Positions 36,740-47,470 of a DNA stretch of 64,000 nt are shown one piece after another. Both the position numbers and the translations under genes were made by a program. Source of the DNA: Rotaria socialis (Eukaryota; Rotifera; Eurotatoria; Philodinida; Philodinidae); the NCBI GenBank assembly GCA_905331475.1, contig CAJNYU010000523.1, positions 124,001-188,000 on the forward strand, given 5' to 3'. The notes below the pieces were generated by a model. The model did not search any database, was not told the DNA's origin, and saw only the letters and a program-made list of their open reading frames with translations. Positions within the stretch are counted from its first letter, which is position 1. Each line of letters starts with the position of its first letter.

Positions 36740-37869
36740 AATAATCGATTATAATGGTAATGAAGTACAAAAATATTCATAAATCAATATGGTTCTTTTT
36801 TATTTCGAAAAGTTGTTTTGATTGAAAAATAATACTTAGGCATTATCGAGTAAATAGCACATGTTACTATTATTACAGTTCTTCATATGTACTTAAAGCA
36901 AACTATCGGGAAAAAAAGAATTTTAAACTTATATGACATTTTATCGAGGTTACAAACAATCTTTTGTTTTAGTAATTTTAACGCTGATGCATTTTAACAA
37001 AGTTTGTTGCAAAATTTCTGTCCCATCTTCTAGCAGTCATCGGAGAAAATTTAGATTATGATAAATGGACTTGTTTTGTTCGTATGTTGTTTTTTTTCGT
37101 ATTTATATGAAATGATAAAAAAAGCACATATTGATAACCGATCTATGGAAGTCCCTTCTGTTTGGTTTCTTTATCTTAAGAAACCATAAACTTTATTTGC
37201 CTGTCACACTTTGCTTCGATGAATACAGAAAAATTGCATTTAACACAATCAAAAATTTGTAACAAGATTTGTTTTATTTATTTATTTTTTACTTTTTGAT
37301 TATATTTCTTTGTATAAAACCGTACTTTAAATTTGATTTTTATTGATTTTTAAACAAAAAAGAAGAAGGAATCCACTCATCAAAGCATCATGGCTTTGTT
37401 CTTTTCTTTGCAAAGAACAAAAAAACGAAATAATGCTGTTTTCTTTTGTTCAGCGAAGCAACTACGCTTCTTCAAGGTAGATCAATAATCGTTGAAAATA
37501 GAATACATTATATCGTACTTCTTTTTTTCTCTCTATTATATATGTTTAACACAATCAGAACATTCTTACCAAATCACAACCGTCTTCTCGATTGATGTAT
37601 TTGATGAAGGAGAGAGAAAAAAATTGACTCAATTAAATGTGACTGAGTTTTTCTTTTTCGTTCGTTTCTTTTTCTTGATTCTGATCATGTTATCAACGAG
37701 AAATGACGTTCTTTCATAGTCACACATACACGTAGCTACTTGTCTGACTCGTTTTTTTTTTCGTTTCACTTTCGGGTTCGCGATGCCATCGATTACAACT
37801 AAAAATATATATAACAACGACAGAGAAAAAAATAAAATAAAACAAACTGCGAATTTAATTCATTTTTAG
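36740..37869. other. 5' flank of the Rho cluster, no gene recognised
   Basis: AT-rich sequence with homopolymer runs. Open frames 37492-37719 and 37629-37817 overlap on opposite strands and lack domain features. It should hold the promoter of the first Rho gene, but no specific site stands out. Confidence 0.45.
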
Positions 37870-38541
37870 ATGACAACTAATCATATGAATCGAAATGTTC
37901 GAAAACATAGAAAATTAGTCATCGTTGGTGATGGTATGTGTGGTAAAACATGTCTATTATTTGCTTTCAAAGATGATCGATTTATTCCAACGCATGATGC
38001 AACTATTTTTGATACTTATGTAGCCGATATTCAAGTCGATGGAAAAACAGTATGTAATTTTAAATCTACAGGTTCTTGTTTTTCATTAATACTATTTTTC
38101 TTTTACATATAGATTGATTTAGCTCTTTTCGATACAGCTGGCCAAGAAGATTATGATCGTCTTCGTCCACTATCGTATCCTGACACAAATGTTGTTCTTA
38201 TATGTTTCAGTGTTGATAGTCCAGTATCAGCTACCAGTGTTATTGAAAAATGGGTACCTGAAATTCGTCATTTTTGTGGTCAATGTCCTGTGATATTAGT
38301 AGCATGTAAAAAAGACCTTAGAACAGATCCACAAACAATTGCAAAACTAAAACAAGACGGTGAAAGACCGGTGACAACCGATATTGGTAAACGGATAGCA
38401 GCCGAAATCAAAGCTGATGTCTATATGGAATGTTCAGCGAAAACTCGTGAAGGTGTACAAGATTTATTTATTCAAGCTGCTCGTCTATCACTTAAGAATC
38501 GTTCTCATAGAAAGCCTGGCGCATCGTGTGTTTTGACTTAG
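37870..38541 (+). CDS. Rho-family small GTPase, cluster member 1
   Basis: Exons 37870-38049 and 38113-38541 (63-nt intron, phase 0) encode 202 residues, the usual Rho length. Visible motifs are the P-loop GDGMCGKT (residues 20-27), switch I with the Mg-binding Thr (ATIFDTY), switch [18 protein letters not shown] with the catalytic Gln, CKKD as the base-recognition NKxD box, ECSAKT, and a basic tail ending in the CAAX box CVLT. All residues needed for GTP binding and hydrolysis are present, so it should cycle at membranes and act on actin or polarity effectors. It differs from RhoA at the P-loop Ala (Met here) and in CKKD (Cys instead of Asn). Two similar genes and one pseudogene follow on the same strand. 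Confidence 0.9.
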
Positions 38542-39221
38542 ATCAAATGTGTATTCTTCTTTTTATTTCCAATTGATCAAGTATTTTACCCAGTTTATTA
38601 TCATATTATGAACGCACCATGAAGAACATTACGGATACTATGTGTTTTTTTTCTTCGTTTTGCTAAATAGATGTGATAAAATATTTATCATTTAAATACA
38701 TAATGATTATTCTTCGAAATGCTGCTTGCCTTTGCGAAACAAAACTTTTCATCATGCATTGAATGTAGAGAAAAGAATAGCGTTTTACACAAGAAAAAAT
38801 ATTTTTTAATAAAATTTTTGATGATCTTTTAAAACTACAATGATAATTTCAATAGCGACTAGACTATGTTTGATTCATCCATCTCGTCTTACTAGTTTTT
38901 CATGAAAACTGAGATTATTAGAAGAATGATATTGTATGTGGAAAAGAAAGAAAGAAAGAAAGAAAAAAACTATTGTTATGACACATGACATTTGTAATGT
39001 AAGTGTTATCGACGAAATATAATAAACAAGTTCTGTCTCAATATGAAAGTCTTGCCCAGGTCGCTGTTTGCTTTCTACTTTGATAGCATGAGTTTCAACG
39101 AATAAATTTCGACTTCAAAAATACATTAATATCACGAGTTGTGATTCAATTTTTCGTGAAGAAAATCATATCAATGTACCAAAAATAACTTGAAATATAA
39201 ATTCTTTTGGCTAACTGAAAA
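38542..39221. other. Spacer between Rho gene 1 and the Rho pseudogene
   Basis: It contains an AAAG microsatellite (about 38944-38966). From about 38963 it matches the sequence upstream of the Rho gene at 42399 (see the repeat entry), showing that the duplicated unit included 5' flank. A lone CCCAGGTC occurs at about 39055. Confidence 0.55.
38963..39056 (+). repeat. Duplicated 5' flank of Rho genes, copy 1 (copy 2 at about 42090-42200)
   Basis: The segment with AAAAAAACTATTGTTATG, ATGACATTT and ...ATGAAAGTC reappears with substitutions at about 42090-42200 upstream of the Rho gene at 42399. It is directly visible as non-coding homology, indicating tandem segmental duplication. Confidence 0.6.
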
Positions 39222-39624
39222 ATGTTTAATTGTCTATTTCCATACGAACAACTTCGTCACTTATCCTATAGTGGCACAAATATTATACTTCAATATTTTA
39301 GTATCAGCAGTCCTGCGGCAGCAATCAATGTGATGGAGAAATTCAATATATATTTTCATGAATACTGTTTAATACTGTTAGTCTGTAGAAAGAAAGATCT
39401 CAGAAGCGATTCTCAAATAATTGCAAAACTGAAAAAAAATGACGAAACACCGACGGCAACGGAAGTTAACAAATGGATAGCAGCAGAAATCAAAACTGAT
39501 GCTCATATGGAATGTTCAGCACAAACTCGTGAAGAAATATAGGATCTATTTTGTTCAAGCTACTCGTTTATCATTGAAGAAATATTCTCATAGAAAACCA
39601 TGTAGAAGTTACGTTCTGTATTAA
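39222..39624 (+). pseudogene. Rho GTPase pseudogene (second-exon remnant)
   Basis: The frame covers only the part after switch II: LRHLSYSGTNIIL, then CRKKDLRSD, IAAEIKTDAHMECSAQT, and then a TAG. After this stop the coding register shifts by one base, and the remainder (39542-39624) still resembles the tail but ends SYVLY, without the CAAX cysteine. The first exon with the P-loop is absent, and the switch II sequence is unrecognisable. The flank matches that of the gene at 42399, so it is probably a dead tandem copy. Confidence 0.85.
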
Positions 39625-42089
39625 ATCGCATAGTCTCATTATTTTTTTATATTTTTTAAGCCATAAATTATAGTATTTAATTTTCGTTGCAATGGTGTGG
39701 CTGCGTTGGATGTATATCAATATTAGTATTCAAGTTGTTTTTAATCGATTCAACACGGACAATCATTCACTCAATGAGAAACATAGCTCCTTCTTTTGCA
39801 GATATCGTTTAACGAACAGAATTTGATGGGATTTCTGACTGTAAATTGAGAATTCTTTGACGGGTATACGTTAGCTAAAAGAACAGTACATTGTTGAGGT
39901 GCACTAGAAACGAATTTTGGTTCAAAAGTCTTATCAAAAATGTGTTGGCAACTATATTTGCTCATCTCGCTAAGCTTTCATATATTGCTGAAGACAAAGG
40001 TGAGTCCAAGTTAAAAAGCGGAGATTTTGTGGTCTCCACCATTCCGCGCATTCGAGTCTGCATGGATTAGGTTGTTGTTTCTTTATTTTTCTAATGAAAG
40101 ATTATTCATTAAAAGAACGAGAACTAGACATAACAGATATAAGTAGCTAGGTAGTGCCTTAGTTAAAGGTCTTAGAAATAAGATTGATTTTTTACAAAAG
40201 ATTTTTCACTTGAACTATTTCATATGAGTCTAATAAATCTAAATGTGAGGTGTGTTCTACATGTACGCCCTGAAGAGACTGGACTGATAGATTTTCTTTG
40301 AACACTCAGGTTTAAATGATCAACAACAAAAGAAATCATTTAAAACGAGAAATCGATTGTATCCGTGAACGTATGATCATACATTATTTTTCTAACTTGT
40401 GGTTAGGTCCCTGTGAGAAATGTTGTTAGCCATAAGCATAATAGAGTTTTTTCTTTCTCATTAATGGATTTGTTAGATGAGATATCATCATGATTTGACT
40501 TTAAAATGTAGCATTGAAATTAATTTTCTAATTAATCATAAATATCAGTAAATTCAAGGCATAAAAAATATTCAATATAAAATAAAAAATAAAAAACAAA
40601 ATTCAAGCTTCTTTCTAACAGTACACTAACTCCCATTGTTAGTTAACGTGGTTTATGATTGTTGAGTCATTCTCGTCCAATTATCATTTTAACTAAGGTA
40701 AATTATTCATCCTTTGTAAAAAAAAAGAGGGGGGGGGAACTAGGTCAAAACTAATGTTTTGAATGAATCATAACTGTTTGAAGACATACAAATTGATGAA
40801 AGGATTATTCTTATCTTACTATCATGAGTGTGAAAAGACTATTACCAAATGAAAAACACTTTCCGGATTATCTACTTCTCGTCAGTCAACATCATTTCTA
40901 TGCTTTGCTCTGCCATGTGTTTTGTTTTCTTCTTTTTGACTGCATCTGTTATCGAAACAAGATGTGGTTTTGTGTTAGAATGAAAATAGATCTTCTCTGT
41001 AATATTCCATATTTCTCGTGGAACACTATGGAATAGAATAATTTAGACTTGGAAATTTATTGAAAGTTCAAAGCATAGTTTTCCAAATCGTACGTATTAA
41101 AAGCTGAAATTTGTATATTCCTGTGCGTCTCATTAATTCTCAACACAGTAGCATAGTAATCCTTCATTGGATAATTGACTGTTAGCTTTGACAAAAAAAA
41201 ATGCGAAGAAAAGATTTTAAGTCTTCATGATCCTGATATTCCAATTAAGCTGTATTTTATGATAGTTGTACAAATGTTTACATCGACACTAGTTAGATAC
41301 CTACGAGGACATTTTTTCGGGTGCAAACAGAGCTGGAATGTTTTTCAGAAGGTTGACAAAAAGTCTAACTTCCGGTAACATAGAGTTTGTAAAGGAACAA
41401 GAAGTTTGCCATTGAAAATTCGTAGGAATCTTTATTTTTGAGTAGCAAAAAAAGAGTGAAAAATATCAATTTTTGACAGGCATGAAACGACTGAATGAGT
41501 TAAACATCAGTTTTTAAACCCATAAGATTTTTGAATAAGCTATTGTGTGATAGATTCATATAGATTACATATTAGATGGAATACTCTAAGAAAACTTGTA
41601 AAGATGTAACAGATTTGTCGATTCAAACGTCTTGTGTGCCAATTAAAAGTCACTGTAATATAAAGTCTAACGGAAATTGTATTTTGTATTAAATCAAATT
41701 TTATTAATTGTTTTCCTTTTCTAAATAAAGCTGATAGAATATCTATTAATTATTTATATAGCAAATGATAACTACCTGCAGTGTTTATTGCATCAATACT
41801 ATTAACAGAGAAGTACTCTCGTCTATAGTCAAACTATTTGCCTCTGGTATTAGTAACAAAATAAGATTAAGTATACAAGACTTTCGCTAATTCAATTAAG
41901 GCAAAACACAATGCAAATGATTCGACAGATGAAATTCTCAGTAGATATTTAATTACCTGTTCGATTAACCATAACGATTTCAAATATCCTCAGATTACGT
42001 TTAATTAAATATGAATTTTATCAGAGCTGTACAATACAAAGTATAAATTTAGTAGATCATTGAATATTTGAAGTCTATAAACGAGTCAA
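39625..42089. other. Intergenic stretch inside the Rho cluster
   Basis: Frames 40824-41036 and 41175-41378 (+) and 39771-39965 (-) have no recognisable domain or splice context. A poly-G run lies near 40730. No gene supported. Confidence 0.45.
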
Positions 42090-42398
42090 ATAAAAAAAAC
42101 TATTGTTATCTTTTATGACATTTTGCGATGAAACTGTTATCAAATAAACTTCATCGACGAGTTCTAACACCATACGAAAGTCATTATTCTAAAGCCTTGA
42201 CCAAACTTTTTTTGTCTTTCTAGTTTGCTAATATATATTTCAAAGCAATTAATTTCAACTTCATAAATATTGGCGTACATTTAACATCATTCGTTGGAAT
42301 TTTATTTTCTGCGACGACAAAACATATCAATAAACGAAAACGAAAGCAACGATACATTTTTTCGGTGAAGTGAAGACGTTTTTCTTTTATTTTTCAAG

Positions 42399-43064
42399 AT
42401 GCACACTCGTCAAGTTCAATTTACTCGTAAAAATCGAAAACTCGTTGTTGTGGGTGATGGTATGTGTGGTAAAACATCGCTTTTATTTGCATATAAAGAT
42501 GATGAATTTCTTCAGCAGCATTCTCCCACTGTTTTTGAGACTTATGTAACCGATGTTCAAGTCGACGGAACAACAGTAAGCGAAGAAAATGTTTACTTTT
42601 ACTGAACACTAACAACTCTCCTTGTCTACCTACAGGTTACTCTAACTCTTTATGATACAGCTGGCCAAGAGGATTATGATCGGCTTCGGCACTTAACATA
42701 TCCTGAAACAGACATTGCACTTGTATGTTTCAGCGTCGATAGCCCTGAATCGGCTCGAAATGTCATTCAAACATGGATAATTGAAGTTCGATATTATTGT
42801 GGTCAATGTCCTCTAATATTAGTCGCGTGCAAAAAAGATCTGAGAACTAAGCCCGAAGTCATTGCTCAATTGAAAGAGTTGGGTGAAATTCCTGTATCCA
42901 ATGCAGTTGGAAAACGGATAGCAGCAGAAATCAAAGCTGATGCTTATATCGAATGTTCAGCGAAAACCCGTGAAGGTGTACAAGATCTATTTATTCAAGC
43001 TGCTCGTTTATCATTGAAGAAGTCTTCTCCTAGAAAACGATTTCGAAATTGTGTTTTGTGTTGA
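42399..43064 (+). CDS. Rho-family small GTPase, cluster member 2
   Basis: Exons 42399-42575 and 42636-43064 (60-nt intron, phase 0, same position as member 1) encode 201 residues. P-loop GDGMCGKT, switch I SPTVFETY, switch [29 protein letters not shown] and the CAAX box CVLC are all present. It appears a competent GTPase, and CVLC is a likely prenylation site. The second exon has exactly the same length (429 nt) as in members 1 and 3. The 5' flank is shared with the pseudogene at 39222. Confidence 0.9.
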
Positions 43065-43484
43065 ATCAATATATGTATGGTTTTGTTTTGTTTTTAAAAA
43101 AATGCAACGAATGATCAAAAGAAAGATTTGAAACGTTTGTTATTATTAATTGTGACTTCAAAGACTTCTTGAATGGATTTCTTTTATTGTTTTTTTACAT
43201 GACAGCTTAACTGACATTTAATCAAAAGTTCAATAGTTAGTTCTATTTTAAAAATGTCAATAGTTGGAAAAGAAAGTCTTGAATGAATCATACGAGCAAG
43301 TGAGGTAATATTTCTTATTTTGCTTTCTTCTAGATAACGAAACTATTCGCGAATGAAGATTTTTTTTCTTTATTCTTTATTCAATATGAAAAGCATAATT
43401 TTGATATTGCACTGTCACTTGTTTCTCTTTCATCGTATATCTTAATTAGAAAAGCTTGTTAGCGCAGCCCCTTTGGGACTAAAA

Positions 43485-43890
43485 TGTGGAACTCACATAT
43501 ATCCCTTCGGCTTACTAAAATAATTCAAAATAATTCATCTGAAAAATCTACCCTGATGTCCAAAACCTATAATTAGATCATTGCCTATTTGCACTTATGT
43601 CTGTAATTGAGTATTAATTGTTAGCTCATATATTTAACAAGGGTAGAGACTGGTTTCTGTGGTCTGTAATGGTACCCTAAGCTAGTTACTATGGTCTGTA
43701 ATGGGCAAACATTACTTTTTTCGTGTAGTCTGTAATTGAAAAAGGAAGAAATAGCAGCCTAAATAGTCAAGCTCCTAATTAGCACAATTTTAAACTCATT
43801 AATGTCTGTAATGGGGAGGGGGGAGCCGCAAAAATCTCGCCTTTAAACTTACATTCGCCATTTTCTTCGAAAATATATGTGAGTTCCACA
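43485..43890. mobile_element. Inverted-repeat element with iterated GTCTGTAATGG motif
   Basis: The ends TGTGGAACTCACATATAT (43485-43502) and ATATATGTGAGTTCCACA (43873-43890) are an exact 18-bp inverted repeat. Inside, GTCTGTAAT(G/T)G recurs about five times in one orientation (near 43600, 43660, 43691, 43728 and 43804). Non-coding. Confidence 0.8.
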
Positions 43891-44134
43891 AAACATGAAT
43901 TTTCGCATGTAATAGAGAAGAAGCTTATTAAAATGCTTCGTACTGTGTGAGAAAAACAGCAAACGATACGAAAGAACATCTATAATTGTCGGGTAACATC
44001 GAAATATCTTCAAGATATTAATTCAAAATCACATATGTGTGAAACTCTAGTGCGGATATTAACACACAACTTATTTATTCTCAGCAAATCGCATTCGGCC
44101 CATCGTCAGGGAGTGATCTTTCATCAGAGATAGA

Positions 44135-44155
44135 AAGAGAGAGAGAGAGAGAGAG
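44135..44155. repeat. GA dinucleotide microsatellite
   Basis: An uninterrupted AGAGAG run is directly visible. Confidence 0.9.
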
Positions 44156-45491
44156 AAAAATAATTTATTCATTTGGAGATATTATGGAGTGCCTCTATGT
44201 GATATTTTGCGCTCCAAGTTTTTTCGTAATATATTTTAAAGACTATTTATATTACTCGAATACCTTGTGATTTTTTCATCAACTAAAAGCGATTTATAAA
44301 TATCTTTACGACTTCATAATCCAAAACTTCATTGTTCGTTTCATTCAACTCAAACAATATCAGAAAACACAGAAAAATCAGTTACTGTTGCTGATGTTTA
44401 TGTCGTTACACAATGCCGTTTAATCTAGGTGCAAATATATTTGACCTATATCAGATTATGATCCATTCATTTATGATTGCCTTACAAAATAATACATAAA
44501 TAAAATTTTGTTAAAGAAGAGTTTTTAACGCATCATATTTTTCAAAGTAATGATTCCATAATCGATTGATATCGATTTGCCTATAAAAGTTTTTCATAAA
44601 TGTTTTCATAGCTTCACTGATTGATTTTTAAATTTTATTGAAAGTATTGTGTTTGACATCTAATTATACTAGTAACATAAACTGCTGATAGTTTTGCGAA
44701 CGAATCTATCGAAAATTTCAATGTTGAAACAAGTGGGAAGAACATAATGAAACGTGAAATTTGTAATGTTAATATAAAACTTTTAACAAAATTTGCGAAA
44801 ATGACAAGACGCATTTATTAAACGCGCCGGTTTACCAAATTAGAACCGTAAGCTAGTCGGTTGTTACATGGTACAAAACTTTGCGTATTTGAATTTAGAA
44901 TATCATATGAAACTCTGAAGAAATATTTCTACTAGTAGTCGATGATTGACCAGAACAACAGCACAAAGTTGTAGAATAGTATTCAAAAGATAGCGGATTG
45001 TTTATATATCAAATTACTACGATACATTGATAAGATTCACCTGTGCATCTTGAAAAAAGACAAAAACTCAAGACGACCTTTTTAACACAATTCTACGACT
45101 CCTCTGGGTAACTTAAACATCCATACGCTGACTTAATTTTAATCTTTTCTTTATTGAATATTATCAATGATGAGAATTTCTGCTAGAAGACATTTTTTAA
45201 TAACGAACTTCCATATTTTATAGCTACAAAATGAAATTTTCAAATAAATCATCTAGATAAACAACAGAAAATATGCTGTTATCTTGTTTCAGTCACATGT
45301 TGAAAAATCTTCTTATATTTACATACTTTTTTCTATGCAAAACAATTATATACTATCAAGGCTTTGTTGAGTCATCTTTAACTGTGCATCTTTAAGAATG
45401 AGATTGAAAACGTCACAGAATTGTAAAAAGATTCTTTCTTTTTCATTGATGATTAGTATGATTAATGTTGTAATTCATTGTTTAGATTTAA

Positions 45492-46152
45492 ATGAAGAAG
45501 AATAAACGTCAAACGACACAATCAGTTAAAAAACTAGTTATTGTTGGTGATTCTGATTGTGGTAAAAGATCATTACTATTTTCATTTTCAACAAATGAAT
45601 TTATTACCGATTACACATCACGTACGCTTGAATTACCTACTGTTACGATACCTATTGATCAGAAAACTGTAAACATATATAATAATTAAATGTTAATTCG
45701 AATATCTGATTGTTATGTTCTAGATTCATTTGACTCTTGTTGATGTATCTGGTACAGAACATTTTCATGGTCTTCGTTCATTAGTTTATAATGAAACACA
45801 TATTATTCTTATATGCTTTAGTGTTGATAGCCCAGTATCAGCTAGAAATGTTTTAAATAAATGGGCACCAGAAATTAGAATTCAGTGTAATAGATGTCCA
45901 ATAATATTAGTTGCATGCAAATTAGATCTAAGAACAGACGCACAAACGATTGCTACCCTTTCAACAAGAGATGAAGTACCTGTAACAACTGAAATGGGAC
46001 AACAAATAGCAGCAGAAATCAAAGCCAATGCTTATATGGAATGTTCAGCAAAAACTCACGAAGGTGTACAGGATTTACTTCTTGAAGCTGCTCGTCTATT
46101 ACCGAAAAAGCATTCACATCGTACTGTAAAATGTCGATGTATTTTACAATGA
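45492..46152 (+). CDS. Rho-family member 3: intact but catalytically degenerate (pseudo-GTPase)
   Basis: Exons 45492-45668 and 45724-46152 (55-nt intron, phase 0, same site as its paralogues) encode 201 residues with no frame damage. The P-loop reads GDSDCGKRS, so the RhoA positions Gly14 and Thr19 become Ser21 and Arg26. The switch I Thr37 position is Arg44 (YTSRTLEL). Switch II reads DVSGTEHFHG, with Thr70 in place of catalytic Gln63. Thr19 and Thr37 normally hold Mg2+, so GTP binding in the normal mode and hydrolysis should both fail. In contrast CKLD, ECSAKT and the CAAX box CILQ are kept. This pattern, loss at the active site with retention of fold and prenylation signals, suggests a selected pseudo-GTPase rather than a dead gene. 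Binding of a partner without nucleotide cycling is inference. Confidence 0.85.
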
Positions 46153-47470
46153 CTATTCGTTGTTACTTTTTTTGTTAACAAACAGTAACAATTATTCTTT
46201 TTCTTTCCATTGAAATTCTATCAATAAAATGTGAACTCCAATTCTATGTTGTCATACGACCTCTCTTTATTTTTCTTGATCTGTTCAAATGATAAAACCA
46301 ATTAAAATCATTGTCCGATAATTTTTGAACTAAGTAAGTAAATATTGAAGATTTGATTTAGAGTTCAGACACACCAAAAAATTTAAAACCGAATTAACCA
46401 ATGAGATCGCTAGAAACTTTAAAACACCATTAAAGTTATCGTGATCTTTCTTTCTTTCTTTTTTTGAGACGAATTAGCGTTAATATACACCAATCAGATA
46501 TGATTTCGATCCACCAATAGAAATGAATATGTGGCGCCTTCTACATCTACGTTTTTTTCTAGTGAATGCTGTATAATTTTTTTTGCTATAGTTTTACTTC
46601 GTAAATATTATTTCTCTGTTTTTCAATAATTCTGAAAGTTTTTTAAGAAAAAAAACGCATAATAAATTTTTTGCTTATGTTTTGTAATATAATAATTTGT
46701 GATTGATCTAATGATCTATTTTAAAAATAGAATTTATTCCATTAATTTATTAACAATGCTTTTGAGAATGGTGTGTTATTAAGCGGACACGCACGTTAGC
46801 GACACTTCTCATGCATTAATAATTTTTACTCTGCACCTTACATACATGAAAGAGGCTTTTTTCATATTTTCATTGATGAATTCATTCTTTGGCGTGGACG
46901 CCTGTTGAATTAAAGCAGAGTTAATTCTAACGAATTTTTGGGATGTCTGGGGTCTAAGACTAAATTTTAAAAAAATCGTTCATTGTTGCAACTATTGTGT
47001 CGATAATGATTTGATGAGAAAAAATCGTGCATAGTATTTCGATATCGGTTGACAACGAAACCGAAAAAAGTCGTTTAGTGTCACTGACAACAAATGCAAA
47101 TTTACTCCAATCGTAGAATTAAATACTACCTGTTGTTCTGATTTATGGAGCCAAGTGAAAATGTCAGATATTGATGCTAACTGCTTACATCTACTATTTC
47201 AGGCTAAAACTTGTTGGAAGCTTTTCACTGACTTCTAGAGAATTTTGCTGTAGATCTGTATTAGAAATAAATACTATGCACATCGTATATCTACAGGAAA
47301 TCTCGTCGAAGACAATAGCTCTTAAATTTCTATATAACATACACTGGTTACATGGTGTGCCCGCAAAGTTTGAAAGTATTGAATCAAGTATGAAATTATT
47401 AATTTGTTTTTCATTAATTTTAGAACTAAATAAAAAAAACATATTGTATCCCAATTACTAATATGTTCCA
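46153..47470. other. Spacer between Rho member 3 and the tubulin-like gene
   Basis: It includes a candidate AATAAA at about 46224, 70 nt after the Rho stop. The frames at 47171-47588 overlap on both strands and lack features. No gene supported. Confidence 0.45.

Larger units (their letters stand above)
43065..45491. other. Intergenic stretch between Rho genes
   Basis: It contains the inverted-repeat element 43485-43890 and a GA microsatellite. No further Rho remnant or other gene was recognised. Confidence 0.45.

Noticed and set aside
47171-47461. 96-codon plus-strand frame just before the tubulin-like gene, considered as its missing N-terminal exon
   Set aside because: No tubulin-like motif and no splice donor in a suitable phase were found. 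The downstream ATG already starts at a tubulin-like N-terminus.
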